Counted from the first letter of the stretch, positions 17,195-28,116 are shown. The stretch: 64,000 nt of DNA from Microvirga sp052115485 (GCF_052115485.1 NZ_JBFRGU010000004.1:496001-560000); one strand, 5' to 3'. Program-made: numbers and translations. Notes: generated from the letters alone by a model not told the origin.

Positions 17195-17230
17195 AGCTGA
17201 TCATGCCTCTCTGAAACATGATCAAGCTTT
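17192..17230. repeat. Dispersed dyad repeat, copy 3 (hairpin half only)
   Basis: Only the hairpin part is present: TAGAGCTGATCATGCCTCTC then TGAAACATGATCAAGCTTT. The TAG is the polA stop codon. Arm bases have drifted but changes on the two sides partly compensate, so the stem still forms. Confidence 0.8.
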
Positions 17231-17401
17231 ATTGTGATCTGACGACGTCCGATCAGGCCATGAATACCCGACGCGGCAACGCTGTTTGCGAAGACATGCG
17301 CTCGCGTCGGGAGAGATAGGCAAAGAAGGCTTATCTGCTCGACGCGGAACTCCTGCTATTTTGGGCGTTGCTTGCAGCAAGACCAAAGCAAGGAGCGCAC
17401 C

Positions 17402-18130
17402 ATGGCCTACGAGCTTTATTATTGGCCAGGCATCCAGGGACGGGGCGAATTCGTGCGGCTGGCGCTGGAAGAAGCGGGTGCCGAATACATCGATGTAGCC
17501 CGCGGCCCCAAATCGAAGGGGCTCGGTATCTCGTCACTCATGGACATTCTCGAAGACGAGAACGTGGAGCGCCCGCCTTTCGCACCACCCTTTCTGAAAG
17601 ATGGTGATGTCATCGTCGGCCAGACGGCGGCGATTCTTTTCTATCTCGGCCCCAAGATCGACCTTGCGCCGAAGAATGAGGCGGACAGGCTCTGGACGCA
17701 CCAGATCCAGCTCACGATCACCGATCTCGTGGCGGAGGCGCACGACACGCACCACCCTATTTCGGTCGAGCTCTATTACGAGGATCAGAAGAAAGAAGCT
17801 TTGCGGCGCGCGAAGGATTTTCGTGAGAACCGGATGCCGAAGTTCTTGAACTGGTTCGAGCGCATTCTGGCGCGCAACCCCTCTGGCGACCGGCATCTGG
17901 TCGGGCGCTCGCTGACTTATGTCGATCTCTCGCTGTTCCAGGTCGTCGAGGGCCTTACATACGCCTTCCCCCACACCATGACACGGCTTATCCCGGATAT
18001 GCCGCGCGTCGCCGCACTTCATGACGCTGTGGCGGAGCGTCCCCGGATTAAAACTTATCTCGCCAGCAAGCGGCACCTTCCCCGCAACGATGAGGGCATT
18101 TTCAGGCGCTATCCGGAACTGGATGATTGA
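17402..18130 (+). CDS. Glutathione S-transferase
   Basis: A 242-residue cytoplasmic glutathione S-transferase. The N-terminal thioredoxin-like domain begins AYELYYWPGIQGRGEFVRLA, with Tyr6 or Tyr7 as the probable catalytic residue, and the glutathione site continues at PPFLKDGDVIVGQTAAILFY near residues 65-85. The all-helical C-terminal domain contains LVGRSLTYVDLSLFQVVEG near 170. This arrangement resembles the sigma/pi-like bacterial members. The ATG at 17402 follows AAGGAG at good spacing, so the in-frame TTG at 17372 is rejected. The substrate is unknown. A degraded gene tail begins directly after the stop. Confidence 0.93.
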   Translation: MAYELYYWPGIQGRGEFVRLALEEAGAEYIDVARGPKSKGLGISSLMDILEDENVERPPFAPPFLKDGDVIVGQTAAILFYLGPKIDLAPKNEADRLWTHQIQLTITDLVAEAHDTHHPISVELYYEDQKKEALRRAKDFRENRMPKFLNWFERILARNPSGDRHLVGRSLTYVDLSLFQVVEGLTYAFPHTMTRLIPDMPRVAALHDAVAERPRIKTYLASKRHLPRNDEGIFRRYPELDD

Positions 18131-18147
18131 TATTTTCTTCAGGCCCG

Positions 18148-18261
18148 AAGAAGGGCGTGCTGTCTTACGATGCCGACGGTTCAGGCGCGGGCAAGGCAGT
18201 CGTGATCGCCGCCCTGCCGAAGAAGCTCAAGATGACTTCCGCCGACTTCCTGATCATCTGA
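18148..18261 (+). pseudogene. Remnant: C-terminal end of an RTX-type calcium-binding protein
   Basis: A 37-codon stretch reads KKGVLSYDADGSGAGKAV then VIAALPKKLKMTSADFLII and a TGA. This is the usual closing segment of haemolysin-type (RTX) calcium-binding proteins of Rhizobiales, where a DADGSG turn is followed by a hydrophobic strand and a D-F-hydrophobic end. The frame opens only a few codons upstream and carries no start or glycine-rich nonapeptides, so the body of the gene is gone, probably by a deletion that joined it to the GST gene. Confidence 0.65.
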
Positions 18262-18276
18262 TTTTTTCAGGAGCCA

Positions 18277-18378
18277 AGAGTTTGATCGTTTCAGATTGAA
18301 ACGTGATCAAACTCTCGATTCTTTTGATGCGCATGATCCGGGCGAACAACCGGTTTTCCACTTGTTCTGCTCATGCTC
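18277..18378. repeat. Dispersed two-part dyad repeat, copy 4
   Basis: A full copy: AGAGTTTGATCGTTTCAGAT facing GTGATCAAACTCT, then CGATTCTTTTGATGCGCATG and the arm ending TGCTCATGCTC. The linker differs from other copies (CTTTTGATGC for CTTATTGCC). It lies between the RTX remnant and the phosphatase gene; nothing else is seen in this gap. Confidence 0.88.
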
Positions 18379-18447
18379 CAAACGGAAGGCCCTTGCGATA
18401 TCGCGAGGGCCTTTCGCTTTTGCGCGGAGCCACAGGGCGGACCGCCT

Positions 18448-19038
18448 TCAGGCCATGCTGCCGGACGCCGCGCCAATCAATTCGGCCCGGCCGTTTTGCA
18501 GTTTGTAGAAACCATCCTGCGGCACGGCCAGCTCCAGCATTTCTCGCTTCGAGAGACCGAGATACACCCCGCGGATCAGCCGACCCGTCACCCCATGCGA
18601 AACGGCGACGATGGGGCCGTCGAGATCCGCGAGCCACGAGGCCACACGCCCGCAAACGGAATCGAAGGTTTCTCCGTCGGGGGAGCGGAAATACCAGTCG
18701 AACGCGTCGGCTCCGTGCAACGCATCGGGATATTCCATGGAGATTTCATAACGCGTCATGCCGTCCCAGGAGCCCATGGAGATTTCAGCGAGGCGCGGCT
18801 CATCCGAACGATCGAGCGCGACATGGCGCGAGATCAGATCGGCCGTCGCCTGCGTGCGGCCAAGGGGGCTGACATGGGCCCGAAGCGGCGACGTGAGATC
18901 GATGGTCTCGTGGGCGAGAAGGCGCCCGATGAGCTCGGCCTGTTCACGTCCGCGTTCGCTCAAAGGCGAATCCTTCTGACCCTGGTAGCGTCCGACCGCG
19001 TTCCACAGCGTTTCGCCATGGCGGATGAGATAGATCAT
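18448..19038 (-). CDS. Histidine phosphatase family protein
   Basis: A 196-residue enzyme of the phosphoglycerate mutase-like histidine phosphatase family. The catalytic RHG is at residues 6-8 in IYLIRHGETLWN, the Arg/Glu partner region is SPLGRTQATADLI, and the second catalytic His is in VSHGVTGRLIRG. It probably removes phosphate from a small metabolite in the cytoplasm. I use the ATG at 19036-19038, which overlaps the TGA of the upstream amidotransferase gene as ATGA; the longer frame upstream belongs to that gene's antisense. The pair are translationally coupled. Confidence 0.92.
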   Translation of the reverse strand: MIYLIRHGETLWNAVGRYQGQKDSPLSERGREQAELIGRLLAHETIDLTSPLRAHVSPLGRTQATADLISRHVALDRSDEPRLAEISMGSWDGMTRYEISMEYPDALHGADAFDWYFRSPDGETFDSVCGRVASWLADLDGPIVAVSHGVTGRLIRGVYLGLSKREMLELAVPQDGFYKLQNGRAELIGAASGSMA

Positions 19039-19826
19039 GCAGCCAACCGACTCATGGCCTCGTTCAGGCACTCGACCGTCACGGGGCTTCCCGCGCGCGC
19101 GACGAGGCTGCAGCCTTTCGGCACCTCGCGCCAGCCTTTCGCCTTGTCGTCGATAGGCTCCGACACGACGAGCAGATTGCTGTCGGACTCGCGGAAATAG
19201 AGTGTGGGGGGCTGCGCGTCGCTGGACCATCGATAGGCGAACAGGCTCTCGCCGTCGGTGAAGGCGGCGGTGAACTTGAACGGCTCGGTAATGCCGGCTT
19301 CGTCCATGAGGCCGCGCACGGTCTTCAAGGTGCGCGCCATGGCCGCAACGGGTTCGTCCGCAAGACCGTTCGCCAGCGCCAGAAGGAAGATGGCCTCCGA
19401 ATCGGTGGTGCCGTGACGCGTGTCGAAGAGATCGTCCGGGATCATCGCCTCGAGGCGGCGCTTGATCTTCTTGTAACCGCCGATCTGGCCGTTATGCATG
19501 AAGAGATGAGGGCCATGGGTGAAGGGATGGCAATTCGCCCGCATGGTGGCGGTGCCGGTGGCAGCGCGCACATGGGCGAAAAACAAGCTGGACCGCACCT
19601 GATCGCAGAGGCTCCGCAGGTTCTCGTCCGACCAGGCCGGGCGCACCTCGCGATAGAGCCCCGGCTCCCGCCGCTCACGATACCAGCCGATACCGAAGCC
19701 GTCCCCGTTCGTTTCCGTCTTCGCCTCGATGGCGTGGAGTGATTGGTGCACCAGCGAATGGGCGGGCGCGCAAACCAGATCGGCCAGAAAGATCGGATCG
19801 CCCCGGTAGGCAAGAAAGCGGCACAT
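19035..19826 (-). CDS. Class II glutamine amidotransferase (YafJ/EgtC-like)
   Basis: A 263-residue N-terminal-nucleophile glutamine amidohydrolase. The protein starts MCRFLAYRG, so removal of Met exposes the catalytic Cys; this fixes the start at 19824-19826 although an ATG 33 bases upstream exists. Further family motifs are NGDGFGIGWY, FAHVRAATG, CHPFTHGPHLFMHNGQIGG and DSEAIFLL. The type is a stand-alone amidotransferase like YafJ; EgtC of ergothioneine synthesis is related, but no egt genes are nearby. It is the first gene of a two-gene unit with the histidine phosphatase. The true acceptor is unknown. Confidence 0.93.
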   Translation of the reverse strand: MCRFLAYRGDPIFLADLVCAPAHSLVHQSLHAIEAKTETNGDGFGIGWYRERREPGLYREVRPAWSDENLRSLCDQVRSSLFFAHVRAATGTATMRANCHPFTHGPHLFMHNGQIGGYKKIKRRLEAMIPDDLFDTRHGTTDSEAIFLLALANGLADEPVAAMARTLKTVRGLMDEAGITEPFKFTAAFTDGESLFAYRWSSDAQPPTLYFRESDSNLLVVSEPIDDKAKGWREVPKGCSLVARAGSPVTVECLNEAMSRLAA

Positions 19827-20004
19827 CGGCTTCGTTGAACCCCAGGCGCTATCGAGCACCGTGCATCATCTTGTTCATAATGTTTCAGTTAAGCTGAACA
19901 GGCGGTTAATGCCAAGGCATTGTCACCCATTGCAACGCTTCATTGCTTTCCATAATGCTGCAAAAATAATCATCGGGGAACCCGATGAACGAGGGGGCTC
20001 ATTC

Positions 20005-21420
20005 ATGAAAATCCGCGCTGAAATCCGCGCTCTCGCGATTGTCGCCGCGATGCTTGCCATGCCGGAAGCGGCCGGCGCGACGGAACTCGACGGGCGGACA
20101 CTGGGCTTATCCTGGGCGCTTCCCTTCGCCGGCATCCTCCTCTCGATCGCGTTGTTTCCGCTTTTTGCGGGGCATACCTGGGAGCATCATCAGGGCAAGA
20201 TTGCGGCGCTTTGGTCGCTCCTGTTGCTGGTTCCGATTGCCCTCGTCGAAGGGGCTTCAACCACCATCGGCGTTCTGGCGCATACCGCCTTCCTGGAATA
20301 CATCCCGTTCATCCTGCTGCTGCTGGCGTTGTTCACGGTGGCGGGCGGCATTTTGATCCGGGGCAACATTCACGGAGCGCCCGTCTCCAACACGCTGCTT
20401 CTCGGCATCGGCACGGCGCTCGCGAGCGTCATCGGCACCACCGGCGCCTCTATGGTCATGATCCGCCCCGTGCTGCGCGCCAACGACGACCGGAAGCACA
20501 ACGCCCATGTGGTGGTGTTCTTCATCTTCCTCGTGTCGAATATCGGCGGCTCACTCACTCCGCTCGGAGATCCACCGCTTTTCCTCGGCTTCCTGCGGGG
20601 GGTCGATTTCTTCTGGACGACGAAGCATCTTTTCGGCCAGACCCTGTTCGCCAGCGGCCTCGTGCTGCTCGTGTTCTTCGTGCTCGATTGCGTGATCTAC
20701 AAGCTCGAAGGGCGCACACGCCCCGATCCGACACCTGACAATCCGCTGCGAATCTCCGGCGGCATCAACTTCCTGCTCATCGGCGTGATCATCGCCGCAA
20801 TCCTCATGAGCGCGACGGTCGATCTCGGCCGCGTCGCGATCCTGGGCATCGACATCGAACTGGCGAACGCCTTGCGCGATCTCATCATGATCGTCGTGAC
20901 CGTTATTTCTCTCACCACGACGCCGGAAGCCGCTCACGCGGAGAACGGATTCTCGTGGGGGCCGATCAAGGAAGTGGCGAAGCTGTTCGCAGGCATCTTC
21001 ATCACCATCATCCCCGTGCTCGCCATGCTGAAGGCTGGCAGCGCGGGTGCCTTCGCGCCGCTCGTCGCACTTGTCACCAATGCTGACGGCAGCGCGAACA
21101 ACGCGGCTTATTTCTGGCTGACGGGCGGCCTCTCATCCTTCCTCGACAACGCACCGACCTATCTCGTCTTCTTCGAACTGGCGGGCGGCGATGCGCAACA
21201 CTTGATGACGGAGGGCGCTCTGACGCTCGCGGCCATTTCGGCCGGCGCCGTGTTCATGGGCGCAAACTCCTATATCGGCAATGCGCCCAATTTCATGGTC
21301 TACGCCATCGCTCGCGAGGGCGGCGTGAAGATGCCGAGCTTCTTTGCTTATCTTCTCTGGTCGGGCGCGGTGTTGATTCCGACTTTTCTGCTCGTAACGC
21401 TTTTGTTCTTTAGGGCCTAA
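20005..21420 (+). CDS. Sodium:proton antiporter / ion-transporter superfamily protein
   Basis: A 471-residue polytopic membrane protein of the ion transporter superfamily that includes NhaD-type antiporters and citrate carriers. A signal-like first segment ends at PEAAGATELDG, and about eleven further membrane helices follow. Signatures include GTTGASMVMIRPVLRAN, FIFLVSNIGGSLTPLGDPPL near residue 175, and GGLSSFLDNAPTYLVFFEL, the paired re-entrant regions of this fold. I use the ATG at 20005, preceded by GAGGGGGC, and reject the 48-residue extension. Na+/H+ exchange is the usual annotation; the ion has not been proven for this subgroup. Confidence 0.9.
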   Translation: MKIRAEIRALAIVAAMLAMPEAAGATELDGRTLGLSWALPFAGILLSIALFPLFAGHTWEHHQGKIAALWSLLLLVPIALVEGASTTIGVLAHTAFLEYIPFILLLLALFTVAGGILIRGNIHGAPVSNTLLLGIGTALASVIGTTGASMVMIRPVLRANDDRKHNAHVVVFFIFLVSNIGGSLTPLGDPPLFLGFLRGVDFFWTTKHLFGQTLFASGLVLLVFFVLDCVIYKLEGRTRPDPTPDNPLRISGGINFLLIGVIIAAILMSATVDLGRVAILGIDIELANALRDLIMIVVTVISLTTTPEAAHAENGFSWGPIKEVAKLFAGIFITIIPVLAMLKAGSAGAFAPLVALVTNADGSANNAAYFWLTGGLSSFLDNAPTYLVFFELAGGDAQHLMTEGALTLAAISAGAVFMGANSYIGNAPNFMVYAIAREGGVKMPSFFAYLLWSGAVLIPTFLLVTLLFFRA

Positions 21421-21421
21421 T

Positions 21422-21521
21422 CGTCATCCCGGACGCCATAGGCGATCCGGGATCGTCGTCCGAATGAAGCGCCTCGATCGTCCCGCGATCCCGGGTTCTG
21501 CTTCGCAGCCCCGGGATGACG
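21422..21521. repeat. CGTCATCCCGG-type inverted repeat
   Basis: An inverted repeat with outer arms CGTCATCCCGG and CCCGGGATGACG and inner arms CGATCCGGGATCG and CGATCCCGGGTT-like. It begins just after the antiporter stop and fills the convergent gap, where it may end transcription from both sides. Confidence 0.85.
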
Positions 21522-21531
21522 TTTGGTCAGG

Positions 21532-22626
21532 TCAGGCTTCAAGCCGCTTCACCACATCCTCGGCGATGGAAAGGCTGGATGTGAAGCCGGGGCTTTCGAT
21601 GCCGAAGAGCTGGACGAGGCCTGAAAGCCCGTGCTCTTGCGGACCATCGATGAGAAAATCGGCGGCGGGTTCGCCGGGGCCTGTGAGTTTTGGACGGATG
21701 CCGGAATAATCGGGTACGAGCACATCATCGGGCAGGCTCGGCCAATAGCGGCGGATCGAGGCAACGAAACTCTCTGCGCGGTGCGGATCGACGACGTAAT
21801 CCTCGCTCTCGACCCATTCCACGTCCGGCCCGAAACGCAGGCGCCCGGCAAGATCGAGCGTGACGTGGGTGCCGAGACCACCATCGACGGGCGCGGGATA
21901 GATCAGGTGCGAGAAGACGGGCTTTCCCGCGCAGCCGAAATAATTGCCCTTCGCAAGAAAGAGCGGCGGCACGCGCTCCTGCGGATAGGCGTCGACGGCA
22001 CGCGCCAAAGCCTGTGCGCCGAGGCCCGCCGCGTTGACGAGCGCATCGAAGGACAGGGTCGCGGGCTCCGCCCCACCAATGTGCACATCCCAACCGCTTC
22101 CGCGGCGCGACACCTGCTCCAGGGGTGCGTTGAACGCCACCACGCCGCCGGCGGCTTCGAGATCGCCCTGCAAAGCCACCATCAGGGCATGAGTGTCGAC
22201 GATGCCGGTTTCCGTCGAGAGGATCGCCGCGCTGCAAGCGAGCGCAGGCTCAAGGGCTTGCACCTCCCGCGCGTTCAGCATGACGAGCCCTTCGACACCA
22301 TTCGTCAGACCCTGCTGATAGATGCCCGCAATCTTGGCTTCTTCGCGCTCGTTCGTCGCAACGATCAGCTTGCCGCATTTTCGAAACGGCACCCCGTGGC
22401 TCTCGCAGAAAGCATAGAGCATCCGCCGTCCGGCGACGCAGTGGCGGGCTTTCAGCGAACCTTTGGGATAATACATCCCCCCATGAACGACCTCGCTGTT
22501 GCGCGAGGAGATCCCATTGCCTATGCCGCCCGTCGTCTCCGCCACGATCACCGCATGACCGCGTTGGCTCAGCGCGCGGGCAATGGCAAGGCCGACCACA
22601 CCGGCTCCGATAACGAGAACATCCAT
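21532..22626 (-). CDS. FAD-dependent oxidoreductase, L-2-hydroxyglutarate oxidase-like
   Basis: A 364-residue flavoprotein of the DAO/LhgO type. The N-terminal dinucleotide fold is MDVLVIGAGVVGLAIARALS, followed by the NSEVVHGGMYYPKGSLKARH block that is typical of L-2-hydroxyglutarate oxidase and related 2-hydroxyacid or glycerol oxidases. FAD-contacting stretches VNAAGLGAQALA and SPGFTSSLSIAEDVVKRL close the domain. The ATG at 22624-22626 gives the fold its normal start; a 14-residue extension is possible. The natural substrate is probably a 2-hydroxy acid, but this is only by relationship. A dyad repeat lies upstream. Confidence 0.9.
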   Translation of the reverse strand: MDVLVIGAGVVGLAIARALSQRGHAVIVAETTGGIGNGISSRNSEVVHGGMYYPKGSLKARHCVAGRRMLYAFCESHGVPFRKCGKLIVATNEREEAKIAGIYQQGLTNGVEGLVMLNAREVQALEPALACSAAILSTETGIVDTHALMVALQGDLEAAGGVVAFNAPLEQVSRRGSGWDVHIGGAEPATLSFDALVNAAGLGAQALARAVDAYPQERVPPLFLAKGNYFGCAGKPVFSHLIYPAPVDGGLGTHVTLDLAGRLRFGPDVEWVESEDYVVDPHRAESFVASIRRYWPSLPDDVLVPDYSGIRPKLTGPGEPAADFLIDGPQEHGLSGLVQLFGIESPGFTSSLSIAEDVVKRLEA

Positions 22627-22674
22627 GGGAGACCTCGTGAAAACGGCGACCCCGGGGCCGCCGTTCACTCAATC

Positions 22675-22779
22675 TAGAGCATGATCAGAACAAGTGAAAA
22701 CCGGTTGTTCGCCCGGATCATGCGGCAATAAGGAATCGAGAATTTGATCATGTTTCAAAGAGACACGATCAAGTTCTAG
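22675..22779. repeat. Dispersed two-part dyad repeat, copy 5
   Basis: A full copy in the same orientation as copy 1: TAGAGCATGATCAGAACAAG, CGGTTGTTCGCCCGGATCAT, GCGGCAATAAGGAAT, then the hairpin ending GATCAAGTTCTAG. It lies between the pckA 3' end and the oxidoreductase start. Confidence 0.9.
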
Positions 22780-22791
22780 GGAGCTGGTGTG

Positions 22792-24402
<1,611 letters not shown>

Positions 24403-24561
24403 GAAGACCTCCCTTGTGGCCACCCGCATCATCGGCCTGACGCCGATCCGGGTCTATCTCTGACGTTCAGGCGACGCGGACAACGCTTGCCCTGTCGAAA
24501 CATATGGGGCGGTCTTTAAGTCATGGAGCGTTGCCGTTCAACCAGGGCATTCCATTTCGTT

Positions 24562-25299
24562 CTATTTTTCGCGTCGCCGAGCCTGCCCGGCTAAATCCTT
24601 CAGGATACGCCGCAAGGATATGGCGTCCGTCGCCCGCTCGGGAAAGAGCACCCGCGCCGTCTGATCGCCGAGAATCAAGTCGATGCCCTCGGGATCGAGG
24701 CCGCTCGCCTCCCAGGCGCCGGGGCTGCCGCCAGCCAACCGGGTCGCATAGAGTTCGAGAGCCTCCCGGTGGTCCTGGTTCATATGAGCGACGGCTCCGG
24801 CTTCCGCCTCGACAACTCCCTCGGCTCCGGTGAGATCCGTCTTGAGGTCTTGCGTGCTCAGACTCGCCGCGCGGGCGAAGCCGCCATTGAGGTGGCCGCC
24901 CAAGATTTCGATGCGCCAGAACGAGAAATCGGGAAAATCCGCATAGAGCCGCGATTTCGGATTGCGCGCCAGAAAGCGCGTGCGGGCACGCGGATCCGTC
25001 GTCGGATAAGCCTTCCCCATGATCGTGAGGCGGGGATGCGCCAGAGGATCGCCTCGCCCGGTCTGCGCCAAAAGCAAGGAGACGCGGGGATCGCGCTCCA
25101 TGTTTCCCGTATGGGCGGCAAGGCGGGATGTGAGGATCAAGGGCGATCCATCGCTATCGGTCGCGACCGTCACCAACGTCGTAAAGGGAAAACCGGTAGC
25201 ATCGAGGGTGCCCAAGGCACCGGCCCGAATGCTGCGCAGCAAAAGCCTGCCCAGATTGACGCCGTCGAAATTCATCTCAGGCGCTTTCGGCTCGTCCAT
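24562..25299 (-). CDS. HugZ-like FMN-binding split-barrel protein with DUF2470
   Basis: A 245-residue cytoplasmic protein with an N-terminal pyridoxamine-phosphate-oxidase-like split barrel (about residues 12-150; GALGTLDATGFPFTTLVTVA, MERDPRVSLLLAQ, HPRLTIMGKA, FPDFSFWRIEILGGHLNGGF) and a C-terminal DUF2470 part with VAHMNQDHREALELYA. HugZ-type members bind haem and help release its iron; the His in the C-terminal part is compatible, but a haem role here is inference. It is divergent from chvI and tandem to pckA, whose start is 160 bases downstream. Confidence 0.88.
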   Translation of the reverse strand: MDEPKAPEMNFDGVNLGRLLLRSIRAGALGTLDATGFPFTTLVTVATDSDGSPLILTSRLAAHTGNMERDPRVSLLLAQTGRGDPLAHPRLTIMGKAYPTTDPRARTRFLARNPKSRLYADFPDFSFWRIEILGGHLNGGFARAASLSTQDLKTDLTGAEGVVEAEAGAVAHMNQDHREALELYATRLAGGSPGAWEASGLDPEGIDLILGDQTARVLFPERATDAISLRRILKDLAGQARRREK

Positions 25300-25553
25300 C
25301 GTTCATCTCCGATTGAGGTTTCAGCTTGGAGAATGATCGCGATTCAAGAAAGAGCCGATCATTCACGATCTTTCGCCAAACCGGTATCCGCCTCGCCGCA
25401 CCGCGCTTAAAATCCTAAGATAACCCCGCCCCACTGGCGATTGGGGCCAACGAACCATACATATGCCACGAGAAAGGCACAGTTGGACGCTCAGCGTCTT
25501 TGGCCACCAGCCGCAAAAAGCATGCGGCCGCCTCAGTTGATAAGGATGAGTTC

Positions 25554-26252
25554 ATGCCGACGATTGCTCTCGTCGATGACGATCGCAACATTCTGACTTC
25601 CGTCTCCATCGCTCTCGAAGCGGAAGGATATCGGATCCAGACCTACACCGACGGCGCATCGGCCCTCGACGGGCTGAAGCATTCCCCGCCGGATCTGGCG
25701 ATCTTCGATATCAAGATGCCGCGGATGGACGGCATGGAATTGCTGCGCCGCCTCCGCCAGAAATCGGATCTGCCGGTGATCTTCCTCACCTCCAAGGACG
25801 AGGAGATCGACGAGTTGTTCGGCCTCAAGATGGGTGCGGACGATTTCATCCGCAAACCGTTCTCGCAGCGTCTTCTGGTGGAGCGCGTGAAAGCCGTTCT
25901 GCGCCGGTTCGCGCCGAAAGATCAATCAGCTCCGCGCGAAGCCGATTCCAAGGCTCTCGAACGCGGCCTGCTATCCATGGACCCCGAGCGTCACGCCTGC
26001 ACCTGGAAGGGCGAGCCCGTGACGCTGACTGTTACGGAATTCCTGATCCTTCAGGCACTCGCGACCCGTCCCGGCGTCGTGAAGAGCCGCAACGCCCTGA
26101 TGGACGCGGCCTACGACGATCAGGTCTACGTGGATGACCGCACCATCGACAGCCACATCAAGCGCCTCCGCAAGAAGTTCAAGGTCGTCGATGATAATTT
26201 CGAGATGATCGAGACGCTCTATGGCGTAGGATACCGGTTCAAGGAAAACTGA
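25554..26252 (+). CDS. chvI: ChvI-type response regulator
   Basis: A 232-residue OmpR-family response regulator. The receiver domain has the acidic pocket ALVDDD near residues 6-10, the phosphoacceptor Asp52 in AIFDIKMPRMDG, Thr in FLTSKDEE and Lys in FIRKPFS. The winged helix ends DDRTIDSHIKRLRKKFK and ETLYGVGYRF. The ATG at 25554 has AAGGATGAG just upstream; a TTG 18 codons earlier is in frame but unlikely. The partner kinase follows 76 bases downstream. The neighbourhood with pckA, HPr kinase, EIIA and HPr is the classic ChvG/ChvI locus that controls envelope, acid response and carbon use. Confidence 0.95.
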   Translation: MPTIALVDDDRNILTSVSIALEAEGYRIQTYTDGASALDGLKHSPPDLAIFDIKMPRMDGMELLRRLRQKSDLPVIFLTSKDEEIDELFGLKMGADDFIRKPFSQRLLVERVKAVLRRFAPKDQSAPREADSKALERGLLSMDPERHACTWKGEPVTLTVTEFLILQALATRPGVVKSRNALMDAAYDDQVYVDDRTIDSHIKRLRKKFKVVDDNFEMIETLYGVGYRFKEN

Positions 26253-26328
26253 GACCGGAGCAAAGCGGACTCCGGTTTTGCGAAGGAAATGCGCTTGATC
26301 GAGGCCGCCGTGAACGCCAAGAAGGCTC

Positions 26329-28116
26329 ATGAAAGCTGATTTCATCAATGTGGAAGCCGGGGGCGAGGACCAGCCAGCTCCCCGGGGGGGTCTGGCACGC
26401 CTGAAAGGCTTCGGCCGCCTCCTCTGGCTGCAGATGTCGTCGAGCCTGACGCGGCGCATCGTGGTGCTCAACCTTGCCGGGCTCGTGGCGCTCCTCATCG
26501 GCTTTCTTTACCTCAACCAGTTCCGCGAGGGCCTGATCGAAGCGCGGGTGCAGAGCCTTCTGACGCAAGGTGAAATCATCGCGGGGGCGATCGCGAGTTC
26601 GGCGACCGTCGAGACCGACAACATCACCATCGATCCGGACAAGCTCCTGCAGATGCAGGCGGGGCAGACGGAGAAATTCGGCGAGGAAAATCTCTTCCCG
26701 CTCGAATTCTCCATCAACCCCGAACGCGTCGCGCCGCTGCTCCGCCGCCTGGTGACGCCGACGGGAACGCGCGCGCGCATCTATGACCGGGACGGCGCGC
26801 TGCTTCTCGATTCCCGCGCACTGTATTCGCGCGGCGATATCCTGCGTCTCGACCTGCCGCCGGTGACGGACGAAGACACGAATTTCTTCGAACGCACCTG
26901 GAACAGCGTCCGTACCTTTTTCCGCCGCAAACGGCGCGCGGGGGTGGAAGAAATCGGCCCGGTCAACGGCAAGTCCCTGCCGGAAGTGCAGCAGGCCTTC
27001 CTGGGCAAGCAATCGGACGAAGTGAGAACCAATGCGCGAGGCGAAACCATCGTCTCCGTGGCGGTGCCGATCCAGCGCTTCCGCTCCATTCAGGGCGTGC
27101 TTCTGCTGTCCACGCAGGGCAACGACATCGATTCCATCATCGCCTCCGAACGCATGGCCCTGCTGCAGGTCTTCCTGATCGCCGCCATCGTCATGATCGT
27201 ACTTTCGCTGCTTCTCGCGGGCGCCATCGCTGGGCCGGTGCGGCGTCTGGCGGAAGCCGCCGAGCGGGTGCGGTGGGGCACGAAGTCGCGCCAAGAAATT
27301 CCTGACTTCACCAATCGGTCGGACGAAATCGGCCACCTGTCGGGTGCGATCCGCGACATGACGCGGGCACTCTACAACCGTATCGACGCCATCGAGAGCT
27401 TCGCCGCCGACGTGGCGCACGAATTGAAGAACCCGTTGACCTCCCTTCGCAGCGCGGTCGAAACCTTGCCGCTCGCCCGTAGCGACGAGTCGAAACAACG
27501 TCTCATGTCGATCATTCAGCACGACGTGAAGCGCCTCGATCGCCTGATCACGGATATCTCCGACGCGTCGCGGCTCGATGCCGAACTCGCCCGAGCGGAT
27601 GCGGAAGTGGTCGACGTGGCGCGCCTTCTGGAAACGGTCGTCTCGGTCGCCAACGAGCGGCGGCACGCGCACGATCCGTTGATCCGCCTCGAGATCGCGC
27701 GCTCGGCTTCGCGGCGCAATGACTTCCTGATCTTCGGTCATGATAGTCGCCTGGGACAGGTGTTCAACAACCTGTTCGACAACGCCCGCTCCTTCTCGCC
27801 GCCGGACGCAACCGTTCAGGTGACTTTGCGCCGCCGCCGCAACGAGGTCGAGGTGGCTGTGGAGGATAGCGGGCCCGGCATCGAGCCTCATGCCCTCGAC
27901 CGAATTTTCGAGCGCTTCTATACCGACCGCCCGGAGCAAGGCTTCGGCCAGAATTCCGGCCTTGGCTTGTCGATCTCGCGCCAGATCGTGGAAGCGCATC
28001 GCGGTACGATCCGGGCCGAGAACCGGGTGGGCGCGCCCGGCGAAGACGGAGAGCCGACGCGCCTTGGAGCGCGTTTCATCATCCGCATCCCCGCCGCCGG
28101 CCAAAATCATGGATAG
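26329..28116 (+). CDS. chvG: ChvG-type sensor histidine kinase
   Basis: A 595-residue membrane histidine kinase. The first membrane helix is at about residues 45-65 (IVVLNLAGLVALLIGFLYL), then a periplasmic sensor region of some 220 residues, a second helix near 282-302 (LQVFLIAAIVMIVLSLLLAG), a HAMP segment, the phosphoacceptor His364 in DVAHELKNPLTSL, and the ATPase boxes NLFDNARSF, VEDSGPGIEPHALDRIFERF and SGLGLSISRQIVEAHRG. In rhizobia the periplasmic protein ExoR silences this kinase at neutral pH. The 3' end overlaps the HPr kinase gene by eight bases. Confidence 0.95.
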   Translation: MKADFINVEAGGEDQPAPRGGLARLKGFGRLLWLQMSSSLTRRIVVLNLAGLVALLIGFLYLNQFREGLIEARVQSLLTQGEIIAGAIASSATVETDNITIDPDKLLQMQAGQTEKFGEENLFPLEFSINPERVAPLLRRLVTPTGTRARIYDRDGALLLDSRALYSRGDILRLDLPPVTDEDTNFFERTWNSVRTFFRRKRRAGVEEIGPVNGKSLPEVQQAFLGKQSDEVRTNARGETIVSVAVPIQRFRSIQGVLLLSTQGNDIDSIIASERMALLQVFLIAAIVMIVLSLLLAGAIAGPVRRLAEAAERVRWGTKSRQEIPDFTNRSDEIGHLSGAIRDMTRALYNRIDAIESFAADVAHELKNPLTSLRSAVETLPLARSDESKQRLMSIIQHDVKRLDRLITDISDASRLDAELARADAEVVDVARLLETVVSVANERRHAHDPLIRLEIARSASRRNDFLIFGHDSRLGQVFNNLFDNARSFSPPDATVQVTLRRRRNEVEVAVEDSGPGIEPHALDRIFERFYTDRPEQGFGQNSGLGLSISRQIVEAHRGTIRAENRVGAPGEDGEPTRLGARFIIRIPAAGQNHG

